A stretch of DNA of 64,000 nt, taken from assembly GCF_015706575.1 (NCBI RefSeq), contig NW_024037074.1, positions 1,984,001 to 2,048,000 of the forward strand, in the 5' to 3' direction. The stretch is from Patiria miniata. Lineage: Eukaryota; Echinodermata; Asteroidea; Valvatida; Asterinidae. The notes below the pieces were generated by a model, which saw nothing but the letters and a program-made list of their open reading frames with translations, had not been told where the DNA came from and ran no database searches. This document shows positions 53,101 through 64,000 of this stretch, piece after piece. The number at the start of each line of letters is the position of its first letter. Position 1 is the first letter of the stretch. Position numbers and translations under genes: made by a program.

Positions 53101-56100
53101 AAAAAGTAATAGAATTTAAAATCTAAAATTTCCAACCTGAATTTGAACCACAACCTTCAGATTTAGAGTCAGCAGTCCATACCATTGGACTAAGTGTAAT
53201 TTCACAATTTTTAAATGTTACGAAATTAACTATGAAGTTTCAATTTACCCAAAAATAAATAAAATCTAAAATGTCCAATCTGGATTTGAACCCGCAACCT
53301 TCAGATTTAGAGTCAGCAGTCCATACCATTGGACTAAGCATAATTTCACACTTTTTTGTGGGTACGAAATTAACAATTAAATTTAAATTTACCCAAAAAG
53401 GCATAAAATTTTAAAATCTAAAATTTCCACCCTGGATTTGAACCGACAACCTTCAGATTTAGAGTCAGTAGTCCATACCATTGGACTAAGTGTAATTTCA
53501 CAATTTTTAAGGGTTACGAAATTAACTATAATGTTTTAATTTACCCCAAAAAGTAATAAAATTTTAAAATCTAAAATTCCCACCCTGGAATTGAACCCAC
53601 AACCTTCAGATTTTGAGTCAGTAGTCCATACCATTGGACTAAGTGTAATTTCACAATTTTTAAATGTTACGAAATTAACTATGAAGTTTCAATTTACCCA
53701 AAAATAAATAAAATCTAAAATTTCCAACCTGAATTTGAACCCGCAACCTTCAGATTTAGAGTCAGCAGTCCATACCATTGGACTAAGCATAATTTCACAC
53801 TTTTTTGTGGGTACGAAATTAACTATTCAATTTAAATTTACCCAAAAAGACATAAAATTTTAAAATCTAAAATTTCCAACCTGGATTTGAACCCGCAACC
53901 TTCAGATTTCGAGTCAGCAGTCCATACCATTGGACAAAGCATAATTTCACATTTTTTAGTGGTTACGAAATTAACTATGAAGTTTAAATTTACCCAAAAA
54001 GACATAAAATTTTAAAATCTAATATTTCCACCCAGGATTTGAACCCACAACCTTCAGATTTAGAGTCAGTAGTCCATACCATTGGAATTAGTGTAATTTC
54101 ACAATTTTTAAAGGTTACAAAATTAACTATAATGATTTAATTTACCCAAAAAATAATAAAATTTTAAAATCTAAAATTCCCACCCTGGAATTGAACCCAC
54201 AACCTTCAGATTTAGAGTCAGCAGTCCATACCATTGGACTAAGCATAATTTCACACTTTTTAGTGGTTACAAAATTAACTATAATGATTTAATTTACCCC
54301 AAAAAGTAATAAAATTTTAAAATCTAAAATTCCCACCCTGGAATTGAACCCACAACCTTCAGATTTCAAGTCAGCAGTCCATACCATTGGACTAAGCATA
54401 ATTTCACACTTTTTAGTGGTTACGAAATTAACTACGAAGTTAAATTTACCCAAAGACATACAATTTCAAAAACCAAAACTCCACCCCTGGATTTGAACCC
54501 ACAACCTTCAGATTTCAAGTCAGCCGTCCGTACCATTGGACTAAGCATAATTTCACACTTTTTAGTGTTACAAAATTAACTATCAAGTTTAAATTTACCC
54601 ACAAAGAACTAAATTTTAAAATCTAAAATTCCCCCCCTGGAATTGAACCTGCAACCTTCAGATTTCGAGTCAGTAGTCCATACCATTGGACTAAGCCTAA
54701 TTTCACAATTTTTAAGGGTTACGAAATTAACTATAATGTTTTAATACCCGAAAGAGTAATACATTTTAAAATCTAAAATTCCCACCCTGGAATTGAACCC
54801 ACAACCTTCAGATTCCGAGTCAGTAGTCCATACCATTGGACTAAGTGTAATTTCACAATTTTTAAATGTTACGATATTAACTATGAAGTTTCAATTTATC
54901 CTAAAAAACATAAAATTTTAAAATCTAAAATTTCCACCCTGGATTTGAACACACAACCTTCAGATTTAGAGTCAGTAGTCCATACCATTGGACTAAGTGT
55001 AATTTCACATTTTTTAAAGGTTACGAAATTAACTATAATGTTTTAATTTACCCGAAAAAGTAATAAAATTTTAAAATCTAAAATTCCCACCCTGGAATTG
55101 AACCCACAACCTTCAGATTTCAAGTCAGCAGTCCATACCATTGGACTAAGCATAATTTCACACTTTTTAGTGGTTACGAAATTAACTATGAAGTTAAATT
55201 TACCCCAAAAGACATACAATTTCAAAAACCAAAACTCCACCCTGGATTTGAACCCACAACCTTCAGATTTCAAGTCAGCCGTCCGTACCATTGGACTAAG
55301 CATAATTTCACACTTTTTAGTGGTTACAAAATTAACTATCAAGTTTAAATTTACCCAAAAAGAACTAAATTTTAAAATCTAAAATTCCCCCCCTGGCATT
55401 GAACCCGCAACCTTCAGATTTCGAGTCGGTAGTCCATACCATTGGACTAAGCCTAATTGCACACTTTTTAAGGTTACAAATTAACTATAATGTTTTAATT
55501 TACCCCAAAAAGTAATAGAATTTAAAATCTAAAATTCCCATCCTGGATTTGAACCCACAACCTTCAGATTTCGAGTCAGTAGTCCATACCATTGGACTAA
55601 GTGTAATTTCACAATTTTTAAAGGTTACGAAATTAACTATAATGTTTTAATTTACCCAAAAAGTAATAGAATTTAAAATCTAAAATTTCCAACCTGAATT
55701 GAACCCACAACCTTCAGATTTAGAGTCAGCAGTCCATACCATTGGACTAAGTGTAATTTCACAATTTTTAAATGTTACGAAATTAACTATGAAGTTTCAA
55801 TTTACCCAAAAATAAATAAAATCTAAAATGTCCAATCTGGATTTGAACCCACAACCTTCAGATTTAGAGTCAGCAGTCCATACCATTGGACTAAGCATAA
55901 TTTCACACTTTTTTGTGGGTACGAAATTAACAATTAAATTTAAATTTACCCAAAAGGCATAAAATTTTAAATCTAAAATTTCCACCCTGGATTTGAACCG
56001 ACAACCTTCAGATTTAGAGTCAGTAGTCCATACCATTGGACTAAGTGTAATTTCACAATTTTTAAGGGTTACGAAATTAACTATAATGTTTTAATTTACC

Positions 56101-59100
56101 CCAAAAAGTAATAAAATTTTAAAATCTAAAATTCCCACCCTGGAATTGAACCCACAACCTTCAGATTTCGAGTCAGTAGTCCATACCATTGGACTAAGTG
56201 TAATTTTACAATTTTTAAATGTTACGAAATTAACTATGAAGTTTCAATTTCCCAAAAATAAATAAAATCGAAAATTTCCAACCTGAATTTGAACCCGCAA
56301 CCTTCAGATTTAGAGTCAGCAGTCCATACCATTGGACTAAGCATAATTTCACACTTTTTTGTGGGTACGAAATTAACAATTAAATTTAAATTTACCCAAA
56401 AAGGCATAAAATTTTAAAATCTAAAATTCCCACCCTGGAATTGAACCCACAACCTTCAGATTTCGAGTCAGTAGTCCATACCATTGGACTAAGTGTAATT
56501 TCACAATTTTTAAATGTTACGAAATTAACTATGAAGTTTCAATTTACCCAAAAATAAATAAAATCTAAAATATCCAATCTTGATTTGAACCCGCAACCTT
56601 CAAATTTAGAGTCAGCAGTCCATACCATTGGACTAAGCATAATTTCACACTTTTTTGTGGGTACGAAATTAACAATTAAATTTAAATTTACCCAAAAGGC
56701 ATAAAATTTAAAATCTAAAATTTCCACCCTGGATTTGAACCCACAACCTTCAGATTTAGAGTCAGTAGTCCATACCATTGGACTAAGTGTAATTTCACAA
56801 TTTTTAAAGGTTACGAAATTAACTGTGAAGTTTAAATTTACCCAAAAGACATAAAATTTTAAAATCTAAAATTTCCACCCTGGATTTGAACTCACAACCT
56901 TCAGATTTCGAGTCAGTAGTCCACACCATTGGACTAAGTGTAATTTCACAATTTTTAAAGGTTACGAAATTAACTATAATGTTTTAATTTACCCAAAAGA
57001 GTAATAAAATTTAAAATGTAAAATTCCCACCCTGGAATTGAACCACAACCTTCAGATTTCGAGTCAGTAGTCCATACCATTGGACTAAGTGTAATTTCAC
57101 AATTTGTAAATGTTACGAAATTAACTATGAAGTTTCAATTTACCCAAAAATAAATAAAATCTAAAATGTCCAACCTGGATTTGAACCCGCAACCTTCAGA
57201 TTTAGAGTCAGCAGTCCATACCATTGGACTAAGCATAATTTCACACTTTTTTGTGGGTACGAAATTAACTATTAAATTTAAATTTACCCAAAAAGGCATA
57301 AATTTTAAAATCTAAAATTTCCACCCTGGATTTGAACCCACAACCTTCAGATTTAGAGTCAGTAGTCCATACCATTGGACTAAGTGTAATTTCACAATTT
57401 TTAAGGGTTACGAAATTAACTATAATGTTTTAATTTACCCCAAAAAGTAATAAAATTTTAAAATCTAAAATTCCCACCCTGGAATTGAACCCACAACCTT
57501 CAGATTTCGAGTCAGTAGTCCATACCATTGGACTAAGTGTAATTTCACAATTTTTAAATGTTACGAAATTAACTATGAAGTTTCAATTTACCCAAAAATA
57601 AATAAAATCTAAAATTTCCAACCTGAAATTGAACCCGCAACCTTCAGATTTAGAGTCAGCAGTCCATACCATTGGACTAAGCATAATTTCACACTTTTTT
57701 GTCGTTACGAAATTAACTATAAAATTTAAATTTATCCAAAAAGACATAACATTTTAAAATCTAAAATTTCCACCCTGGATTTGAACCCACAACCTTCAGA
57801 TTTAGAGTCAGTAGTCCATACCATTGGACTAAGTGTAATTTCACAATTTTTAAAGGTTACGATATTAACTATGAAGTTTCAATTTACCCAACAATAAATA
57901 AAATCTAAAATCTAAAATTTCCAACCTGGATTTGAACCCACAACCTTCAGATTTAGAGTCAGTAGTCCATACCATTGGACTAAGTGTAATTTCACAATTT
58001 AATGGTTAAAAAATTAACTATGAAGTTTAAATTTACCCCAAAAGACATAAAATTTCAAAAACCAAAACTCCACACCTGGATTTGAACCCACAACCTTCAG
58101 ATTTCAAGTCAGCCGTCCGTACCATTGGACTAAGCATAATTTCACACTTTTTAGTGGTTATAAAATTAACTATCAAGTTTAAATTTACCCAAAAAGAACT
58201 AAATTTTAAAATCTAAAATTCCCCCCCTGGAATTGAACCCACAACCTTCAGATTTCGAGTCGGTAGTCCATACCATTGGACTTAGCCTAATTTCACACTT
58301 TTAAAGGTTACGAAATTAACTATAATGTTTTAATTTACCCAAAAAAGTAATAAAATTTAAAATCTAAAATTTCCACCCTGGATTTGAACCGACAACCTTC
58401 AGATTTCGAGTCAGTAGTCCATACCATTGGACTAAGTGTAATTTCACAATTTTTAAGGGTTACGAAATTAACTATAATGTTTTAATTTACCCCAAAAAGT
58501 AATAAAATTTTAAAATCTAAAATTCCCACCCTGGAATTGAACCCACAACCTTCAGATTTAGAGTCAGTAGTCCATACCATTGGACTAAGTGTAATTTCAC
58601 AATTTTTAAAGGTTACGAAATTAACTATAATGTTTTAATTTACCCAAAAGAGTAATAAAATTTAAAATGTAAAATTCCCACCCTGGAATTGAACCCACAA
58701 CCTTCAGATTTCGAGTCAGTAGTCCATACCATTGGACTAAGTGTAATTTCACAATTTGTAAATGTTACGAAATTAACTATGAAGTTTCAATTTACCCAAA
58801 AATAAATAAAATCTAAAATGTCCAACCTGGATTTGAACCCGCAACCTTCAGATTTAGAGTCAGCAGTCCATACCATTGGACTAAGCATAATTTCACACTT
58901 TTTTGTGGGTACGAAATTAACTATTAAATTTAAATTTACCCAAAAAGGCATAAAATTTTAAAATCTAAAATTTCCACCCTGGATTTGAACCACAACCTTC
59001 AGATTTAGAGTCAGTAGTCCATACCATTGGACTAAGTGTAATTTCACAATTTTTAAGGGTTACGAAATTAACTATAATGTTTTAATTTACCCCAAAAGTA

Positions 59101-62100
59101 ATAAAATTTTAAAATCTAAAATTCCCACCCTGGAATTGAACCCACAACCTTCAGATTTCGAGTCAGTAGTCCATACCATTGGACTAAGTGTAATTTCACA
59201 ATTTTTAAATGTTACGAAATTAACTATGAAGTTTCAATTTACCCAAAAATAAATAAAATCTAAAATTTCCAACCTGAAATTGAACCCGCAACCTTCAGAT
59301 TTAGAGTCAGCAGTCCATACCATTGGACTAAGCATAATTTCACACTTTTTTGTCGTTACGAAATTAACTATAAAATTTAAATTTATCCAAAAAGACATAA
59401 CATTTTAAAATCTAAAATTTCCACCCTGGATTTGAACCCACAACCTTCAGATTTAGAGTCAGTAGTCCATACCATTGGACTAAGTGTAATTTCACAATTT
59501 TTAAAGGTTACGATATTAACTATGAAGTTTCAATTTACCCAACAATAAATAAAATCTAAAATCTAAAATTTCCAACCTGGATTTGAACCCACAACCTTCA
59601 GATTTAGAGTCAGTAGTCCATACCATTGGACTAAGTGTAATTTCACAATTAATGGTTAAAAAATTAACTATGAAGTTTAAATTTACCCCAAAAGACATAA
59701 AATTTCAAAAACCAAAACTCCACACCTGGATTTGAACCCACAACCTTCAGATTTCAAGTCAGCCGTCCGTACCATTGGACTAAGCATAATTTCACACTTT
59801 TTAGTGGTTATAAAATTAACTATCAAGTTTAAATTTACCCAAAAAGAACTAAATTTTAAAATCTAAAATTCCCCCCTGGAATTGAACCCACAACCTTCAG
59901 ATTTCGAGTCGGTAGTCCATACCATTGGACTTAGCCTAATTTCACACTTTTTAAAGGTTACGAAATTAACTATAATGTTTTAATTTACCCAAAAAGTAAT
60001 AAAATTTAAAATCTAAAATTTCCACCCTGGATTTGAACCGACAACCTTCAGATTTCGAGTCAGTAGTCCATACCATTGGACTAAGTGTAATTTCACAATT
60101 TTTAAGGGTTACGAAATTAACTATAATGTTTTAATTTACCCCAAAAAGTAATAAAATTTTAAAATCTAAAATTCCCACCCTGGAATTGAACCCACAACCT
60201 TCAGATTTAGAGTCAGTAGTCCATACCATTGGACTAAGTGTAATTTCACAATTTTTAAATGTTACGAAATTAACTATGAAGTTTCAATTGACCCAAAAAT
60301 AAATAAAATCTAAAATCGAAAATTTCCAACCTGGATTTGAACCCGCAACCTTCAGATTTAGAGTCGGCAGTCCATACCATTGGACTAAGCATAATTTCAC
60401 ACTATTTAGTGGTTACGAAATTAACTATGAAGTTTCAATTGACCTTAAAAGTAATAAAATCTTGAAATCTAAAATTTCCACCCTGGAATTGAACCCACAA
60501 CCCTCAGATTTCGAGTCAGTAGTCCATACCATTAGACTAAGTGTAATTTCACAATTTTTAAATGTTACGAAATAAACTATGAAGTTTCAATTCACCCAAA
60601 AATAAATAAAATGTAAAATCTAATGTTTCCAACCTGGATTTGAACCCGCAATCTTCAGATTTAGAGTCAGCAGTCCATACCATTGGACTAAGCATAATTT
60701 CACACTTTTTAGTGGTTACGAAATTAACTATGAAGTTTAAATTTACCCAAAAAGACATAAAATTTTAAAATCTAAAATTTCCACCCTGGATTTGTACCCA
60801 CAACCTTCAGATTTAGACTCAGCAGTCCATACCATTGGACTAAGCATAATTTCACACTTTTGAGTGGTTACAAAATTAACTATCAAGTTTAAATTTACCC
60901 AAAAAGAAATAAATTTTAAAATCTAAAATTTCCACCCTGGATTTGAACCCACAACCTTCAGATTTCGAGTCAGCAATCCATACCATTGGACTTAGCATAA
61001 TTTCACACTTTTTAGTGGTTACGAAATTAACTATCAAGTTTAAATTTACCCAAAAAGAAATCCAATTTTAAAATCTAAAATTCCCCCCCTGGAATAGAAC
61101 CTGCAACCTTCAGATTTAGAGTCGGTAGTCCATACCATTGGACTAAGCCAAATTTCACACTATTAAAGGTTACGAAATTAACTATAATGTTTTAATTCAC
61201 CCCAAAAGTAATAAAATTTTAAAATCTAAAATTCCCACCCTGGAATTGAACCCACAACCTTCAGATTTCGAGTCAGTAGTCCATACCATTGGACTAAGTG
61301 TAATTTCACAATTTTTAAATGTTACGAAATTAACTATGAAGTTTCAATTGACCCAAAAATAAATAAAATCTAAAATCTAAAATTTCCAACCTGGATTTGA
61401 ACCCGCAACCTTCAGATTTAGAGTCGGCAGTCCATACCATTGGACTAAGCATAATTTCACACTTTTTAGTGGTTACGAAATTAACTATGAAGTTTAAATT
61501 TACCCAAAAAAAATAAATTTTAAAATCTAAAATTTCCACCCTGGATTTGTACCCACAACCTTCAGATTTCGAGTCAGTAGTCCATACCATTGGACTAAGT
61601 GTAATTTCACAATTTTTAAATGTTACGAAATTAACTATGAAGTTTCAATTTACCCAAAAATAAATAAAATCTAAAATCTAAAATTTCCAACCTGGATTTG
61701 AACCCGCAACCTTCAGATTTAGAGTCGGCAGTCCATACCATTCATGCCATTGGACTAAGCATAATTTCACACTTTTTAGTGGTTACGAAATTAACTATGA
61801 AGTTTTAATTTACCCAAAATAACATAAAATTTTAAAATCTAAAATTTCCAACCTGGATTTGAACCCGCAACCTTCAGATTGAGAGTCAGCAGTCCATACC
61901 ATTGGACTAAGCATAATTTCACACTTTTTAGTGTTACGAAATTAACTATCAAGTTTTAATTTACCCCAAAAGGAATCAATTTTAAAATCTAAAATTTCCA
62001 CCTTGGATTTGAACCCACAACCTTCAGATTTCGAGTCAGCAGTCCATTCCATTGGACTAATCATCATTTCACACTTTTTAGTGGTTACACTATCAAGTTT

Positions 62101-63040
62101 AAATTTACACAAAAAGACATAAAATTTTAAAATCTAAAATTCAAACCCTGGATTTGTACCCTCAACCTTCAGATTTAGACTCAGCAGTCCATACAATTGG
62201 ACTAAGCATAATTTCACACTTTTGAGTGGTTATGAAATTAACTATCAAGTTTAAATTTACCGAAAAAAACACAAATTTTAAATCTAAAAATTCCACCCTG
62301 GATTTGAACCCACAACCTTCAGATTTCGAGTCAGCAATCCATACCATTGGACTTAGCATAATTTAACACTTTTTAGTGGTTACGAAATTAACTATCAAGT
62401 TTAAATTTACCCAAAAAGAAATACAATTTTAAAATCTAAAATTCCCACCCTGGAATTGAACCCGCAACCTTCAGATTTCGAGTCGGTAGTCCATACCATT
62501 GGACTAAGCCTAATTTCACACTTTTTAGTGGTGACGAAATTAACTATCAAGTTTTAATTTACCCAAAAAGGAATAAATTTTAAAAGCTAAAATTCTCACC
62601 CTGGAATTGAACCCGCAACCTTCAGATTTCGAGTCAGCAGTCCATACCATTGGACTAAGCATTATTTCACACTTTTAAATGGTTACGAAATTAACTATCA
62701 AGTTAAAATTTACCCAAAAAGACATAAAATTTTAAAATCTTAAATTCCCACCCTGGATTTGTACCCTCAACCTTCAGATTTAGACTCAGCAGTCCGTACC
62801 ATTGGACTAAGCATAATTTCACACTTTTGAGTGGTTATGAAATTAACTATCAAGTTTAAATTTACCCAAAAAGACATAAAATTTTTAAAATCAAAAATTT
62901 CCACCCTGGATTTGAACCCACAACCTTCAGATTGAGAGTCAGCAGTCCATACCATTGGACTAAGCATAATTTCACACTTTTTATTGGTTACGAAATTAAC
63001 TATCAAGTTTAAATTTACCCAAGAAGACATAAAATTTTAA
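47110..63040 (-). repeat. tRNA-like satellite array, about 105 units of 151 bp
   Basis: Tandem monomers of about 151 bp, each on the minus strand carrying a box A (TAGTCCAATGG), a perfect 4-bp D-stem (GTCC / GGAC) around AATGGTAT, an anticodon-arm-like segment, a box B (GGTTCAAATCC or GGTTCAATTCC) 33 bases after box A, and T runs soon after (ATTTTAGATTTTAAAATTTT). No acceptor stem pairs and the T-stem is imperfect, so these are not tRNA genes. The spacer is A-T rich (GGTTACGAAATTAACTAT, AAATTTACCC). The left-most units are the most diverged. Larger periods are present: about 1,173 bp (49.5-52.5 kb), 1,650 bp (58,051 and 59,701) and 4,752 bp (48,961 and 53,713). Open frames here are artefacts. 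Confidence 0.92.
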
Positions 63041-64000
63041 AGTCAACTTAAACTTTATAGTTAATTTTGAAACTAGTGTATGGTGTGAATAGTAGTAGTC
63101 GAGTGGTGTGGACTGCTGACTCTGAATCGGAAGGTTCCAGGTTCAAATCCTACAGCGAATTTCTAGGTTACGAAATTTTATTTATTTTGAGGTCAACTTA
63201 AACTTTATAGTTAATTTTGAAACTAGTGTACGGTGTGAAATGGTGGTAGTCGAGAGGTGTGGACTGCTAACTCTGAATCGGAAGGTTGCAGGTTCAAATC
63301 CCACAGTGTATTTTTAAGTTACAAATTTTTTTTTTATTTTGAAGTCAACTTAAATTTTATAGTTAAATTCTAAACTAGTGTACAGTGTGAAATGGTGGTA
63401 GTCGAGAGGTGTGGACTGCTTACTCTGAATCGGAAGGTTGCAGGTTCAAATCCCAAAGCGTATTTTTAGGTTACAAAATTTTATTAATTTTGAAGTCAAC
63501 TTAAATTTTATATTTAAATTTGAAACTAGTGTACGGTGTGAAATGGTGGTAGTCGAGAGGTGTGGACTGCTAACTCTGAATCGGAAGGTTGCAGGTTCAA
63601 ATCCCACAGCGTATTTTTAGGTTACGAAATTTTATTAATTTTGAGGTCAACTTAAACTTTATAGTTAATTTCGAAACTAGTGTACGGTGTGAAATGGTGG
63701 TAGTCGAGTAGTGTGGATTGCTGACTCTGAATCGGAAGGTTGCAGGTTCAAATCCCACAGCATATTTTTAAGTTACAAAATTTTATTAATTTTGAGGTCA
63801 ACTTAAACTTTATAGTTCATTTCAAAACTAGTGTATGGTGTGAAATGGTGGTAGTCGAGTAGAGTGGACTGCTGACTCTGAATCGGAAGGTTGCAGGTTC
63901 GAATCCCACAGCGTATTTTTAAGTTACAAAATTTTATTATTTTGAAGTCAACTTAAATTTTATAGTTAATTTCGAAACTAGTGTACGGTGTGAAATGGTG
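63041..64000 (+). repeat. Inverted arm of the tRNA-like satellite
   Basis: About six units of 151-152 bp in the opposite orientation, running off the window. Each has GTAGTCGAGAGG or a variant (box A), GACTCTGAATCGG (anticodon arm with CTG at the anticodon place, 4 pairs in the stem) and GGTTCAAATCC (box B). The spacer (ACTTTATAGTTAATTT, GGTGTGAAATGG) is recognisably the complement-strand spacer of the left array, so the family is the same but of a separate subfamily. Confidence 0.9.

Noticed and set aside
47110-63040. CRISPR-like array (regular repeats with variable parts).
   Set aside because: Monomers are contiguous 151-bp units without unique spacers, and the genome is that of an animal.
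47421-63620. Numerous 60-100 codon frames reading CEIMLSPMVWTADSKSEG or MNPQPSDFKSAVHTIGLS.
   Set aside because: They are readings of the tRNA-like satellite monomer in either strand and stop at each divergent unit.
47110-64000. True tRNA gene cluster.
   Set aside because: Box A, D-arm and box B are present, but no acceptor stem can pair, the T-stem has mismatches and the anticodon stem is weak on the left array.

Overview
The window looks like genomic DNA of an animal, probably a marine invertebrate deuterostome (an echinoderm or relative is my guess, not proven). The reasons are spliced genes with GT-AG introns, an intronless rhodopsin-type GPCR, TTAGGG telomere-type repeats, tRNA-derived SINEs, hAT and TTAA-target DNA transposons and a LINE fragment. 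Nothing bacterial in layout is present, and real coding sequence is a small part of the 64 kb.

Region 1 (1-12.6 kb): on the minus strand, three exons (about 6.2, 5.5 and 3.7 kb) encode the second half of a protein resembling bacterial phosphonate-binding (PhnD-type) solute-binding proteins, with two in-frame stops. SINEs and hAT-related elements lie in its introns. A whole, intronless 434-residue GPCR lies at 8,730-10,034 (+), followed at 12.4 kb by a duplicate exon of TRMT2A (tRNA uracil-5-methyltransferase) on the minus strand.

Region 2 (12.6-35 kb): exons of TRMT2A run down the minus strand from 34.6 kb (N-terminal exon) through 21.8, 18.1, 16.5 and 16.2 to 15.4 kb, with at least one linking exon unseen, one in-frame stop and an apparent one-base deletion. 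The introns hold many hairpin, foldback and TIR elements and a hAT element with a perfect 8-bp target duplication (19,815-21,753). They also hold a second, broken GPCR copy (25.0-26.3 kb). That copy is split by a 2.15-kb insertion with a 10-bp target duplication, and its tail has been carried into a 4.4-kb, 11-bp minisatellite (28.5-33.0 kb). GPCR plus its 3' flank plus the TRMT2A exon form a segmental duplication (8.7-12.6 kb and 25.0-34.6 kb).

Region 3 (35-46.9 kb): a GC-rich repeat block, several MITE-like elements, and a plus-strand gene for a zinc-knuckle/coiled-coil protein that I do not recognise (exons at 41.4, 44.1, 45.2 and 45.9-46.6 kb). A Jockey/I-like LINE fragment sits in one of its introns. 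One orphan copy of a PhnD-like exon lies at 46.8 kb.

Region 4 (47.1-64 kb, running off the end): a satellite array of roughly 110 monomers of about 151 bp. Each monomer carries a tRNA-like core with Pol III A box, perfect D-arm, B box and downstream T runs. Units point to the minus strand up to about 63,040, then flip to the plus strand. This tRNA-like satellite, with differences between monomers concentrated at the anticodon position, is the most unusual thing in the window.

Caution: several host exons are broken by single-base length changes in short runs, and satellite copies differ in the same way. Some breaks may therefore be assembly errors rather than true pseudogene lesions.
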